Source: Exobacillus caeni
Lineage (GTDB): Bacteria; Bacillota; Bacilli; Bacillales; Guptibacillaceae
Direction of reading: 5' to 3'
Assembly (NCBI RefSeq): GCF_005747095.1
Contig: NZ_SWLG01000017.1
Location: 1-64,000 of the forward strand
DNA length: 64,000 bases
Below are positions 44,372 through 52,853 of this stretch, piece after piece. A program made the translations under genes and the position numbers. A model generated the notes under the pieces. It had not been told where the DNA came from, searched no databases, and saw nothing but the letters and a program-made list of their open reading frames with translations. Positions within the stretch are counted from its first letter, which is position 1, and each line of letters starts with the position of its first letter.

Positions 44372-45169
44372 TTATGAAACCAGTTCCCTGACGACTTCTT
44401 CGTCTTTTTTGCTAGCCAGATTTTTGTTAACGATTTCCGGATTTAACTGGCCCATGTTGCCAGCAAGTTCTTCCGCTTCATCTTTTCTTCCTGCAACCAC
44501 AATTTTATCCCAATGATGTTTTTCGGCTTTTTCATGCAGTTTTTCAGCCATTTCTTTATACCAGCGCTCACGGTTTGCTTTTACACGGTCTTCATATAAG
44601 TCCTGTGCAGAAGCATTTGTTTTATCTGTTCTATCCCCCGTGAAGGAACCTTCATAAATCCTCCAGTTATCCATTCCGATATCCCATTCATAATTAATAG
44701 AATCTTTTACAAATCCCATTTCTGTTTCAATGACCTTTACATTATTATGCTGAACCAGCACAAGGCCTGTGTTGGGATACTTGTTTACAAGCTCTTTGAA
44801 TTGTTCAAGCTTCGGTTCTGTTTCCCAGTACATATTCGTTTCAACCGGTACCTGTGTTAACTGAACATACCATAGGCTATCGTCCGAGTTCGCAAAGATC
44901 ACTAAACCACGACGAAGGTTATCGTCCAGCCTTGACACTTCGTTTTCAACTTTTTCTCGAATCTTTTTAAAATTTTTAAGCTCCTGCTCATCCCCGGATT
45001 TTTCAATATAGTCTTCAAAGTTCCTCAAGCCGTTTTTCAATTGGATTTCCCATTCCCCGTGCTGGGAGTCAAACTGCCTTCTGTCAGTATTAAGGTACAT
45101 AGAAAAGACTTTATTCTGGTTGTCACCTTTTACTTGTTCCAGCTCTTTCAATTTGTCATTTATACTCAT
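44372..45169 (-). CDS. VLRF1/aeRF1-type release-factor-like protein
   Basis: A 265-aa soluble protein similar to bacterial relatives of archaeal-eukaryotic release factor 1. Visible blocks: VFSMYLNTDRRQFD at the N-terminus, RRGLVIFANSDDSLWYVQL, VLVQHNNVKVIETEMG, the loop GSFTGDRTDK and a last block KIVVAGRKDEAEELAG. Whether it acts on peptidyl-tRNA or ribosomes is unproven. A strong AGGAGGATAACG site precedes the ATG at 45169. It is divergent from the P-type ATPase gene. Confidence 0.75.
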   Translation of the reverse strand: MSINDKLKELEQVKGDNQNKVFSMYLNTDRRQFDSQHGEWEIQLKNGLRNFEDYIEKSGDEQELKNFKKIREKVENEVSRLDDNLRRGLVIFANSDDSLWYVQLTQVPVETNMYWETEPKLEQFKELVNKYPNTGLVLVQHNNVKVIETEMGFVKDSINYEWDIGMDNWRIYEGSFTGDRTDKTNASAQDLYEDRVKANRERWYKEMAEKLHEKAEKHHWDKIVVAGRKDEAEELAGNMGQLNPEIVNKNLASKKDEEVVRELVS

Positions 45170-45281
45170 TCGTTATCCTCCTCCTGTTAAAAGGTAAGGT
45201 TATACATGCTGTATTAAATTATTTTCCTGTTCAGGAAGATTTTTAAACTTTCTATTGGCCTGCCTATTTTCGAATTTTATA

Positions 45282-45309
45282 TTGAAACTCTTCATTTTTA
45301 TGGTAAAAT
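45282..45309 (+). promoter_or_regulatory. Promoter of the P-type ATPase gene
   Basis: TTGAAA at 45282-45287, 16 bp spacer, TAAAAT at 45304-45309 with an upstream TGG that can act as an extended -10. Confidence 0.65.
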
Positions 45310-45322
45310 ATAAGTAGTAAAA

Positions 45323-45335
45323 AATAATAATTATT
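45323..45335. promoter_or_regulatory. Fur-family box upstream of the ATPase gene
   Basis: AATAATAATTATT is a 13-bp palindrome containing the ATAATnATTAT core of PerR/Fur sites, located about 7 bp after the predicted start. B. subtilis zosA is PerR-controlled, so PerR is the first candidate. Confidence 0.6.
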
Positions 45336-45352
45336 CTAATTTGCAAATAGAT

Positions 45353-45382
45353 TGCTGTCATTCCGCACTCCGGATGGCAGCA
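45353..45382 (+). other. Leader hairpin before the ATPase gene
   Basis: TGCTGTCATTCCG and CGGATGGCAGCA can pair around a short loop in the 5' leader. Only a weak T tract follows, so attenuation is possible but unproven. Confidence 0.45.
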
Positions 45383-45444
45383 TTCGTCATTTTAAGGGTA
45401 ATGATTCTGAATATCTTTCTCAATTAGAAAGGCGGTAATTGTTA

Positions 45445-47379
45445 ATGGAACAGGTCAAAGAAAGAAAATTCACCCAGAAAATTGAAACCCATGAACCTGC
45501 CGATGACACTAGCTGGCTCGATATAATAAAGCCCCACCTGGAATTGGTCGCAGCACTTTTAAGCGGGACCTTAATAGCAATCGCCTGGACTTTCGATAGT
45601 CTTTATTCCAGTTTTCCGGCAACTCCGCTGTTTATCCTGGCGTTTTTGATCGGCGGTTATGCAAAGGCAAAAGAAGGAATCGAAGAGCTGATTTTCGATC
45701 GGTCTATCAATGTTGAGATTTTAATGATAATCGCTGCGATCGGCGCAGGTATCATCGGCTATTGGACAGAAGGCGCCATACTGATCTTTATCTTTTCATT
45801 GTCTGGGGCTCTTGAGACTTATACGTTAAACAAAAGTGAGCGCGAGCTGGAGTCGTTGATGGAGATACAGCCGGAAACAGCTACCATGCTCATAAACGGA
45901 CAGGAAAAAACAGTCGCTGTCTCTTCTTTATCAATCGGAGATAAAATTGTCGTCAAGCCCGGGGAGCGTATTCCGGCCGACGGCATCATCCAAAAAGGAA
46001 AAACAACTGTTGACCAGGCGACAATCACCGGGGAATCGCTTCCAGTTGAAAAGGAAGACTCCGCGGATGTATTTGCCGGTACATTAAACTTAACTGGACA
46101 TATTACTATATCAATCACGAAGCGTAATGAAGATACGGTCTTCCAAAAGATTATCAACCTTGTTCAGGAGGCGAAGAGCGAGAAAGCTCCTTCCCAGCTC
46201 TTTATTGAAAAAATGGAAAGCGTCTATGTTAAAACTGTTCTTATCGCAGCGGCAGCACTAATGTTCCTTCCACATTACCTTATCGGCTGGAGCTGGGAAG
46301 AAACCCTTTATCGGGCAATGGTTTTCCTTGTGGTTGCCTCGCCATGTGCGCTTGTGGCTTCAATCATGCCGGCTACCCTGGCTGCAATTTCTGCAGGTGC
46401 AAGGAACGGAATCCTGTTTAAAGGCGGTGTGCATCTTGAACACCTTGCCAGCATAAAAGCGATCGCTTTTGACAAAACAGGAACATTGACCAAAGGAACA
46501 CCGATCGTTACTGATGTTTTCACAAGAAACGGACTTTCAGTAAAGGACTTTCTTACAGCTGTGGCAGCTGTAGAAAAGCAATCAACACATCCGCTTGCAA
46601 AGGCAATCGTTTCTGAGGCCGAATCTAAAAAACTCTTACTTCCGACACCTGATGAGATGCAAGATACTTCCGGTTGGGGAGTGGAAGCACTAATAGATGG
46701 TGAAAAGTGGCGTATTGGAAAGAAAGAATTCTTTAAAGGGTATTCAGGAATGAATGACTTTGAAGAAATCCTTTCCACTTTCCAGGAGGATGGAAAAACC
46801 ATTGTCCTGGCTGGTGATAAGACTGGAATCGCCGGAATAATCGCATTAAAGGATGTAGTGAGAAATGAAGCGATCGATATGGTCAGAGGGCTTCAAAGAA
46901 GCGGTATCCATTCCATTATGATTACCGGGGACAGCAAAAAAACAGCCAATGCTATCGCTCGGGAAGTAGGGATTGAAGAATACATCGCCGAGTGTCTTCC
47001 TGAAACAAAAGTAGATGAGGTAAACTCTCTAAAAACACGCTATAAAGATGTTGCGATGATCGGGGACGGCATTAATGATGCACCTGCTCTTGCGACTGCT
47101 AATGTAGGAATCGCAATGGGGAACGGTACTGATGTAGCACTGGAGACAGCAGATATCGTGTTAATGAAAAATGACCTGAGCAAAATCACAAAGTCAATAA
47201 AAATTTCAAAGAAGCTTAACAGTATTATTAAGCAAAACGTCTTTTTCTCAATCGCAGTAATTCTTCTGTTGATCTTATCCAACTTCTTGCAAGCACTGTC
47301 CCTTCCACTTGGAGTGATCGGCCATGAAGGAAGTACCATACTTGTTATATTGAACGGATTACGGATGCTAAAAAACTAA
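45445..47379 (+). CDS. zosA: Zn/Cd-type heavy-metal P1B-ATPase (ZosA-like)
   Basis: A 644-aa P-type ATPase. It has the membrane motif SPCALVAS (CPC-type variant), phosphorylation motif DKTGTLTKG, the HP locus in KQSTHPLAKA, TGES phosphatase loop, TGDSKKTA and hinge GDGINDAPAL. There is no N-terminal HMA domain. Membrane layout and size fit B. subtilis ZosA, a PerR-regulated zinc transporter, and a Fur-family box lies upstream. Whether it imports zinc or exports zinc/cadmium cannot be decided from sequence. ATG 45445 with AAAGGCGG. Confidence 0.85.
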   Translation: MEQVKERKFTQKIETHEPADDTSWLDIIKPHLELVAALLSGTLIAIAWTFDSLYSSFPATPLFILAFLIGGYAKAKEGIEELIFDRSINVEILMIIAAIGAGIIGYWTEGAILIFIFSLSGALETYTLNKSERELESLMEIQPETATMLINGQEKTVAVSSLSIGDKIVVKPGERIPADGIIQKGKTTVDQATITGESLPVEKEDSADVFAGTLNLTGHITISITKRNEDTVFQKIINLVQEAKSEKAPSQLFIEKMESVYVKTVLIAAAALMFLPHYLIGWSWEETLYRAMVFLVVASPCALVASIMPATLAAISAGARNGILFKGGVHLEHLASIKAIAFDKTGTLTKGTPIVTDVFTRNGLSVKDFLTAVAAVEKQSTHPLAKAIVSEAESKKLLLPTPDEMQDTSGWGVEALIDGEKWRIGKKEFFKGYSGMNDFEEILSTFQEDGKTIVLAGDKTGIAGIIALKDVVRNEAIDMVRGLQRSGIHSIMITGDSKKTANAIAREVGIEEYIAECLPETKVDEVNSLKTRYKDVAMIGDGINDAPALATANVGIAMGNGTDVALETADIVLMKNDLSKITKSIKISKKLNSIIKQNVFFSIAVILLLILSNFLQALSLPLGVIGHEGSTILVILNGLRMLKN

Positions 47380-47395
47380 ATCGTAGCTGGTAAAA

Positions 47396-47458
47396 GGAAA
47401 ATCCGAACCGATTCGTATTCGAATGAAAGAATGTTGAATCATAGTTCGGATTTTCCAT
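47396..47458 (+). terminator. Long inverted repeat after the ATPase gene
   Basis: GGAAAATCCGAAC and GTTCGGATTTTCC are 13-bp perfect arms around a loop of about 34 nt. Terminator function is plausible. Confidence 0.6.
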
Positions 47459-47514
47459 TGGCTGAAATACTTTTATCCCAGACTTTTTTTGCACCATTTT
47501 ATTTATTTGAATTT

Positions 47515-47590
47515 AATCAAACGTTTGTTTAAGTGATTGGAACTTGCGTGGATGTCACGTTTTCCCCGTTTCAATCAAACGTTTGTTTAA
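47515..47590. repeat. Pair of CAAACGTTTG palindromes with conserved spacer
   Basis: Copies at 47515-47532 and 47573-47590, centres 58 bp apart. The spacer (AACTTGCGTGG..TGTCA.GTTTTC) closely matches the one between 33668 and 33708. The region lies between convergent genes, so an operator role is unlikely here. Confidence 0.85.
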
Positions 47591-47707
47591 GTTTTTTAAG
47601 GAGATATCTCTTTTACTTCCTCTTTATTTCCGCTGATTCATTGCTCGGTATCCCCGTCTATATCATGTAATTTCTTGCAGGCTTATTGTATTGCTAAAAG
47701 TATGAAC

Positions 47708-47744
47708 ACAAAAAAGCTGCCCAGTCATATTGGGCAGCTTTTTA
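47708..47744 (-). terminator. Terminator of the acetolactate synthase gene
   Basis: AAAAAGCTGCCCA and TGGGCAGCTTTTT around GTCATAT; strong both ways. Confidence 0.93.
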
Positions 47745-47748
47745 TGCT

Positions 47749-49386
47749 CTAGTTTTTACATATTACCTTGCCGAGGCGTTCTGTCAGCTTCATATTTTCT
47801 CTGTAATCTACCGGGCATTCGATTACAACAGGACCATCACTTTTGAAAGCCTTTTCGAGCGTAGGCTTCAAGTCCTCCTGCTCTTCAATCCTATAACCTG
47901 TGGCACCATAAGCTTCTGCAAGTTTTACAAAGTCAGGATTACCGAATTCTACATTTGATTTTCTGTCGTAAGCTTTTTCTTGATGCCAGCCAATCAAGCC
48001 GTATCCGTTATCCCTCCAGATCATCACTACAATCGGAAGGTTTAACCGAACTGCAGTTTCGAGCTCTTCTCCGTTCATCAAATAGGATCCGTCTCCTGCC
48101 ACTGCCAATACTTTTCGATCAGGCTTAGCAAGCTTTGCACCGATCGCTCCCGGCAGTGCGATACCCATTGAAGCCAATCCGTTTGAGATTAAGCAAGTAT
48201 TAGGCTTATAGCAGTGGTACATACGTGAAATCCACATTTTGTGAGCTCCTACGTCAGAGAGAAGAATGTCTTCTTCGCCTAAAACATCTCTTAGATCTGA
48301 AACGATACGCTGGGGCTTAAGCGGATACCCTTCATCATTCTCATAATCCTCTAACTCGTCTAAAATGTCCTGTCTGAGTTTTGCATAATGCTCATCTTTC
48401 TCTGCCCTGCCTTCAACCGCTTCAGTCAGCCTTTTCAAGTTAGTATCTATATTCCCTACCACATTTAGGGATACAGGATAGTTTTCATCAATGTCGGCTT
48501 CCTTCGTATCAATATGAAGTACAGGCGTCTCCCCGTCCGGGTTCCAGTTTTTTGGAGGGTATTCAACCATGTCGAATCCAACAGCAATAATCAGGTCTGC
48601 GTATTCAAAACCGCAGTTGATATAATCCTTTCCTCCAAGGCCTGATGTTAGCAAGCTGAGTTCATTTGTAAATGGGATAGCTCCTTTTCCCATAAAAGTA
48701 TGGGTGACATGTACTTGGAGTTTTTCAGCCAATTCCTTCAATTCATCTGCCGCTCCGCAGCGTGTAACACCGTTCCCTGCAATAATGAGTGGCCGTTCTG
48801 CATTTTTTATTTGCTCTGCAGCTTTTTGAATAACTGTGTTTCCAGCTTCAGATAAAGTATGCTCTGTTTGCTTAAGCGGACTAGCCTTTACATCCATATC
48901 CGCAATGTCTTCAGGAAGGACAATGTGAGTCGCTCCTGGTTTTTCTGCTGTGGCAACATAGTAAGCTTTTTTAACAATCTCAGGAATAATGTCCGGGTCA
49001 AGGACAGAAGCATTCCACTTGGTTACCGGGGCGTACATTGCTTTCAAGTCATAATATTGATGGGACTCTTTGTGCTGGCGCTCTAAATCTGCCTGTCCTG
49101 TAATAGCGATGAGGGGTGACAGGTCCATGTTAGAGTTCGCCACACCCGTCATCATGTTCGTAGCGCCAGGACCGAGGGTAGATAAGCTGACGCCTGGTTT
49201 CCCGGTAAGCCTCCCCATTGTTCCGGCCATGTAAGCTGCACCAGTCTCTTGTCTGGTTGTAATAAATTCAATGTCAGAATCAAGCAGCGCATCCATAAAC
49301 GCAATATTTTCTTCTCCCGGAACGCCAAAAATGTATTTGATCCCCTCTTCTTCAAGGCATCTTACCATTAGTTCAGCTCCACGCAT
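47749..49386 (-). CDS. alsS: Acetolactate synthase large subunit (AlsS-like)
   Basis: A ThDP-dependent enzyme condensing pyruvate to 2-acetolactate. The 545-aa protein has the catalytic Glu in FGVPGEENIAFMDAL, the middle domain QADLERQHKESHQYYD and the ThDP motif GDGSYLMNGEELETAVRLNLPIVVMIWRDN. No regulatory small subunit or acetolactate decarboxylase gene is adjacent, so the catabolic type is favoured. A related ThDP enzyme remains possible. ATG 49386 with AGAGGTG; the frame extends to 49515. Confidence 0.85.
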   Translation of the reverse strand: MRGAELMVRCLEEEGIKYIFGVPGEENIAFMDALLDSDIEFITTRQETGAAYMAGTMGRLTGKPGVSLSTLGPGATNMMTGVANSNMDLSPLIAITGQADLERQHKESHQYYDLKAMYAPVTKWNASVLDPDIIPEIVKKAYYVATAEKPGATHIVLPEDIADMDVKASPLKQTEHTLSEAGNTVIQKAAEQIKNAERPLIIAGNGVTRCGAADELKELAEKLQVHVTHTFMGKGAIPFTNELSLLTSGLGGKDYINCGFEYADLIIAVGFDMVEYPPKNWNPDGETPVLHIDTKEADIDENYPVSLNVVGNIDTNLKRLTEAVEGRAEKDEHYAKLRQDILDELEDYENDEGYPLKPQRIVSDLRDVLGEEDILLSDVGAHKMWISRMYHCYKPNTCLISNGLASMGIALPGAIGAKLAKPDRKVLAVAGDGSYLMNGEELETAVRLNLPIVVMIWRDNGYGLIGWHQEKAYDRKSNVEFGNPDFVKLAEAYGATGYRIEEQEDLKPTLEKAFKSDGPVVIECPVDYRENMKLTERLGKVICKN

Positions 49387-49554
49387 TCTTTTCACCTCTC
49401 CCTTTTCTTCTATAATTACACCATTATGTTTATTACCTTTTCCCCGGTATCCCCAAACAAAAAACATCTGGAAAAACAAATAAAAAACCCGCCGATAAGC
49501 GAGTTTGTAGTTCAAATATCACGTCTGCCGATCATTTTAAAGGCAGCCGAAAAA

Positions 49555-50379
49555 CTAGCTGTTCCTGTTTCTGTAATAATAGCTCAGGGCGTTTATTTCA
49601 CCGCCAAGAACAATGATTAACCCGGTTAAATAAAACCAGAGCATCAACACGATCACCCCGCCCAGGCTTCCATAGGTAGCAGTGAAATTCCCAAAATTAC
49701 TAACATAGTATGAAAACGCCAGGGATAAAAGCTGCCATATAACGGTAGAAAATATAGACCCTTTAATGACATCCCTTATCCCAATACGTTTATTAGGAGC
49801 GAAAAAATAAATTACAACAAATACTGCAAAGATAATCAGAAAACTTAACGCCCATCTAATAAAACTGAATACAGTAGAAAAAGAATCGGGGAGATTTAAG
49901 TAAAGCATTAGAAAACGCCATAACATTTCCCCAAACACTGGAAGCAGCAATGCAACGACAATCACAAAAATCATCGCAAACGAAAGGATCACAGCAAGTC
50001 CCCTGGCAATAATAAAGTGTCGGCTTTCTTTCACATTATACGCTTTGTTTAAAGCACGGATGATCGCATTCAATGCGTTCGAAGCAGACCACATTGTAAA
50101 TAAAATCCCAAAGGATAAAAGCCCTTTCTTAGCTCCATCACCAATCAAAAGGTTTTTTTGAATCACAGAAAACGTTTCAGGTGGAGCATACTGATAGACT
50201 AGCTCCAATATCTGCTCCTGTGAAAAGTCGAAGTATGCAAGTAATGTGATGGAAAAGATTAAAAACGGAAATAGCGACAACAAAAAGTAAAAAGCTAATT
50301 GTGCCGCTAAATCGAATATGCCGTCTTTCTGGGAATGTTTAAACAAACGTTTTCCAAAGTCTAAATAAGAAGCATCCAC
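49555..50379 (-). CDS. yfkH: YihY/BrkB family membrane protein (YfkH-like)
   Basis: A 274-aa protein with six predicted helices and the family segments QLAFYFLLSLFPFLI, GLLSFGILFTMWSASNALNAIIRALNKAYN and TATYGSLGGVIVLMLWFYLTGLIIVLGGEINA. The old RNase BN label for this family is not supported. GTG 50379 with GGGGGG upstream. It follows a YtxH gene by 26 bp, matching the B. subtilis yfkI-yfkH pair. Confidence 0.92.
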   Translation of the reverse strand: MDASYLDFGKRLFKHSQKDGIFDLAAQLAFYFLLSLFPFLIFSITLLAYFDFSQEQILELVYQYAPPETFSVIQKNLLIGDGAKKGLLSFGILFTMWSASNALNAIIRALNKAYNVKESRHFIIARGLAVILSFAMIFVIVVALLLPVFGEMLWRFLMLYLNLPDSFSTVFSFIRWALSFLIIFAVFVVIYFFAPNKRIGIRDVIKGSIFSTVIWQLLSLAFSYYVSNFGNFTATYGSLGGVIVLMLWFYLTGLIIVLGGEINALSYYYRNRNS

Positions 50380-50405
50380 AAGAATGTCCCCCCGGGAAAT
50401 TTCTT

Positions 50406-50783
50406 TTATTTCATCAGCTCTTCCCCTGCTTCTTTTACTTTAGAGCCAATATCTTTCACATCTTTTTGGGTTTCTTTCACCAATCTCAATGCCGAATTGG
50501 AGCTCTCTTTCACTTCATTAAAGGTTGAAGAAATCGCCTTCATGTCCTCCTGGACTTCTTTCACGATCGAGGAGGCCTCCTGATACGTCTTTTTCCATTG
50601 CTCTGTGTATCTGGAAGGGTCTTCACGAAAATCATGATAAAGCTCCTTTGCCTGTTCTGAACGATATTTCAGGTTCTTCCTCGTTCCCTTATCGAATAGC
50701 GAAATGATTGCACCAACCGCTCCGCCAATCAAAATCCCTCTTAATAACTTACTATCACTTTTCTCTTTTAATGATTGTTCCAT
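50406..50783 (-). CDS. yfkI: YtxH domain protein (YfkI-like)
   Basis: A 125-aa protein with one N-terminal hydrophobic helix (LLRGILIGGAVGAIISLF) followed by DKGTRKNLK, the YtxH signature. A long coiled tail of helical repeats follows (VKEVQEDMKAISSTFNEVKESS). YtxH proteins are usually general stress proteins. AGGAGGAAGAG precedes ATG 50783. It is cotranscribed with yfkH, as in B. subtilis. Confidence 0.88.
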   Translation of the reverse strand: MEQSLKEKSDSKLLRGILIGGAVGAIISLFDKGTRKNLKYRSEQAKELYHDFREDPSRYTEQWKKTYQEASSIVKEVQEDMKAISSTFNEVKESSNSALRLVKETQKDVKDIGSKVKEAGEELMK

Positions 50784-50964
50784 CTCTCTTCCTCCTAAAA
50801 AATGATAAAATTTATCTTTTATTTCCCTTGTCCGTGAGCAATAAAACGCCAAAATGAGAAGCAAAAAATTTTTTGTCTAATTTGTTTATAGCTTATCCTA
50901 TTTGGGAATAAGAAAACCACAACAGCAAATAACAAAATTCAAAAACATAAGGAGGTTATACAAA

Positions 50965-51210
50965 ATGGGCTTTATTTGGGCACTTATCGTAGGAGGTATT
51001 ATCGGCTGGTTAGCCGGATTAGTTTTAGGACGTGATGTACCAGGTGGTATTATTGGTAACATTATCGCAGGTTTCATTGGTGCATGGTTAGGTGACCTTA
51101 TCTTAGGTTCATGGGGTCCAACACTTGGAGGCTTTGCCATCGTCCCAGCCTTGATTGGAGCGATTGTGTTGATCCTCATTGTTAGTGCCATTATGCGAGC
51201 AGTACGATAG
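50965..51210 (+). CDS. GlsB/YeaQ/YmgE family stress membrane protein
   Basis: An 81-aa three-helix protein, very glycine-rich, with GGIIGWLAGLVLGRD and GGIIGNIIAGFIGAWLGD, the transglycosylase-associated (GlsB) family. The family name does not imply enzymatic activity. ATG 50965 with AAGGAGG upstream; an earlier frame start at 50902 lacks a ribosome site. It ends at its own terminator. Confidence 0.92.
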   Translation: MGFIWALIVGGIIGWLAGLVLGRDVPGGIIGNIIAGFIGAWLGDLILGSWGPTLGGFAIVPALIGAIVLILIVSAIMRAVR

Positions 51211-51227
51211 AAGAATAGATTTCAAAA

Positions 51228-51256
51228 AGGGGCGTACGTTTTGTACGCTCTTTTTT
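51228..51256 (+). terminator. Terminator of the GlsB-like gene
   Basis: GGGGCGTAC (51229-51237) and GTACGCTC (51243-51250), then T6. Confidence 0.92.
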
Positions 51257-51357
51257 CTTTGTTACGAAAAAGAAAACCTTAAGCTGATAAAGTTATTATT
51301 AGAGCAACCAGCATCCCGATATTGATCTATCTGCTACTCAGGGAAGTTTTGTTATCC

Positions 51358-52233
51358 TTATAACTTTCCTGCGTAAAAATTTAAAATTCTATCCACAGAC
51401 GGCCCATACATTTCTCCAAATATGTTAAGGTGTATCAACAAGTAATACAATTGGTATATCGGTTTTCTTTCCGTATAGCCTTCTTCAAGAGGGCTGAACT
51501 CCTTATACGCTTCATAAAATCCCGGTGAAAATCCCCCGAATAATTCTGTGAACGCAAGGTCTGCCTCTCTGTCCCCGTAGCTTACCGCGGGATCGATCAA
51601 AACTGGCTTTCCCTGCTCATCGGAAAGGAAGTTACCAGACCAAAGGTCGCCGTGAAGCAAGGAAAATGACGGACCATGCCCGATCCATCGATCAAGAAAT
51701 TCGATGACTTTGTTAAAACTTTTTTCTCTTGCGCCGTTAAAATAACCTTTTTCTTTGGCGATCTTTGCCTGTGGCATCAGCCTGTTTTCACCATAAAATT
51801 GGACCCAGTCTTCATTCTGCTGGTTTATCTGCGGAAGCTCGCCTACAAAATTATCTTCTTTCAGTCCTGCAAAACGCGACGTTGCACAGTGCATCCTGGC
51901 GACCATTCTTCCGAGCTCCTCCTGGTTTACAGGCTCTCTCCCCTCCTCGATCCATTCTAAAATTAACATTGCAGGATGGTCTTTCTCTTCTTTAAAAACC
52001 CCTTTCACTTCTGGCACTCTTGCTTGTCCTACTTCTTTTAACAGGTTAAGTCCCAGGGCTTCGCTTTGAAAAAAACCTTCTCCTGCGCGGGAATTCATTT
52101 TTATAAACCACTCATGTTCATTCGTTCTAACATAATAGGAATCATTAATTTGCCCGCCTGATACGCTTTTCATTTCTTTTATTTCAGAGGGATCTCCGAT
52201 TTTCTCCAGTGCAGTTTGAATGGATTTTTTCAT
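51358..52233 (-). CDS. Fructosamine kinase family protein
   Basis: A 291-aa kinase-fold protein that in characterised relatives phosphorylates ketosamines (glycation repair). The catalytic loop is LLHGDLWSGNFL and the metal Asp is in VLIDPAVSYGDREADLA, with FIKMN as the ATP-lysine strand. Its start overlaps the phosphatase stop by 4 bp, implying coupled translation. The pairing of a deglycating kinase and a low-mass phosphatase is known in other bacteria and fits a protein-repair pair. Confidence 0.92.
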   Translation of the reverse strand: MKKSIQTALEKIGDPSEIKEMKSVSGGQINDSYYVRTNEHEWFIKMNSRAGEGFFQSEALGLNLLKEVGQARVPEVKGVFKEEKDHPAMLILEWIEEGREPVNQEELGRMVARMHCATSRFAGLKEDNFVGELPQINQQNEDWVQFYGENRLMPQAKIAKEKGYFNGAREKSFNKVIEFLDRWIGHGPSFSLLHGDLWSGNFLSDEQGKPVLIDPAVSYGDREADLAFTELFGGFSPGFYEAYKEFSPLEEGYTERKPIYQLYYLLIHLNIFGEMYGPSVDRILNFYAGKL

Positions 52234-52700
52234 AGCTCCTCACGTTCTTTGATCATGTTAAACAGGTTTAGGCAGGCTTCACTAACCATCTCATAAACTT
52301 CTTCGAAATTCCCGGTAAAGTAAGGGTCGGGAACATCCTCAACCTTACTTTCCGGAACAAAGTCCAGCAGCCTTGCAATCAATCTTTTTGGTTTTTTTCC
52401 AGCCAAGCGGTTTATTTCACCAAGATTTTTAGCATCCATGGCGATTATGTATTCAAAAGTATCAATGTCTTCTTTAACAATTTGGCGTGCCTTAATATTT
52501 TCATAATCAATGTTATTGTTCGATAAGATGTTTTGTGTTCCTTCATGAGGGGGAGCACCGATATGCCAATCACCTGTGCCGGCAGAATCTACCGCAATCT
52601 TTCCTTCCATGCCATTTTCCTTTATCAAGTCTCTAAAGATCGCTTCCGCCATAGGTGAACGGCAAATGTTGCCCAGACAAACAAATAAAACGTTAACCAT
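52230..52700 (-). CDS. yfkJ: Low molecular weight protein tyrosine phosphatase (YfkJ-like)
   Basis: A 156-aa phosphatase with the P-loop CLGNICRSPMAEA (C-x5-R-S) and the general acid Asp in VPDPYFTG. GGAGGAGG precedes ATG 52700. The match in length and order with B. subtilis yfkJ (yfkJ-yfkI-yfkH) is good, though here yfkJ is coupled to a fructosamine kinase gene and separated from yfkI by the GlsB gene. Confidence 0.94.
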   Translation of the reverse strand: MVNVLFVCLGNICRSPMAEAIFRDLIKENGMEGKIAVDSAGTGDWHIGAPPHEGTQNILSNNNIDYENIKARQIVKEDIDTFEYIIAMDAKNLGEINRLAGKKPKRLIARLLDFVPESKVEDVPDPYFTGNFEEVYEMVSEACLNLFNMIKEREEL

Positions 52701-52815
52701 GATCTACCTCCTCCTTTCTCCTTATTATAATCTTTCCTTTTTCCCATTAAAACCAGAAGCACTTTATCGAAACCGATAACATAACAAATACGCTCCCTGG
52801 CTCTCTTAAGAGAAA

Positions 52816-52846
52816 CAAAAAAACGCTGGCAACCATCGCCAGCGTA
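52816..52846 (-). terminator. Terminator of the hemolysin III-like gene
   Basis: ACGCTGGC (52823-52830) and GCCAGCGT (52838-52845), followed on the reverse strand by a T7 run. Confidence 0.92.
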
Positions 52847-52853
52847 CTTCCCC

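Noticed and set aside
45301..45340. Zur box upstream of the ATPase gene
   Set aside because: The palindrome lacks the CG-flanked form typical of Bacillus Zur sites. The PerR/Fur core is a better match, although Zur is not formally excluded.
50340..50358. Further copy of the CAAACGTTTG repeat
   Set aside because: Only the left half matches (AAACAAACGTTTTCC) and it lies inside the yfkH coding sequence.
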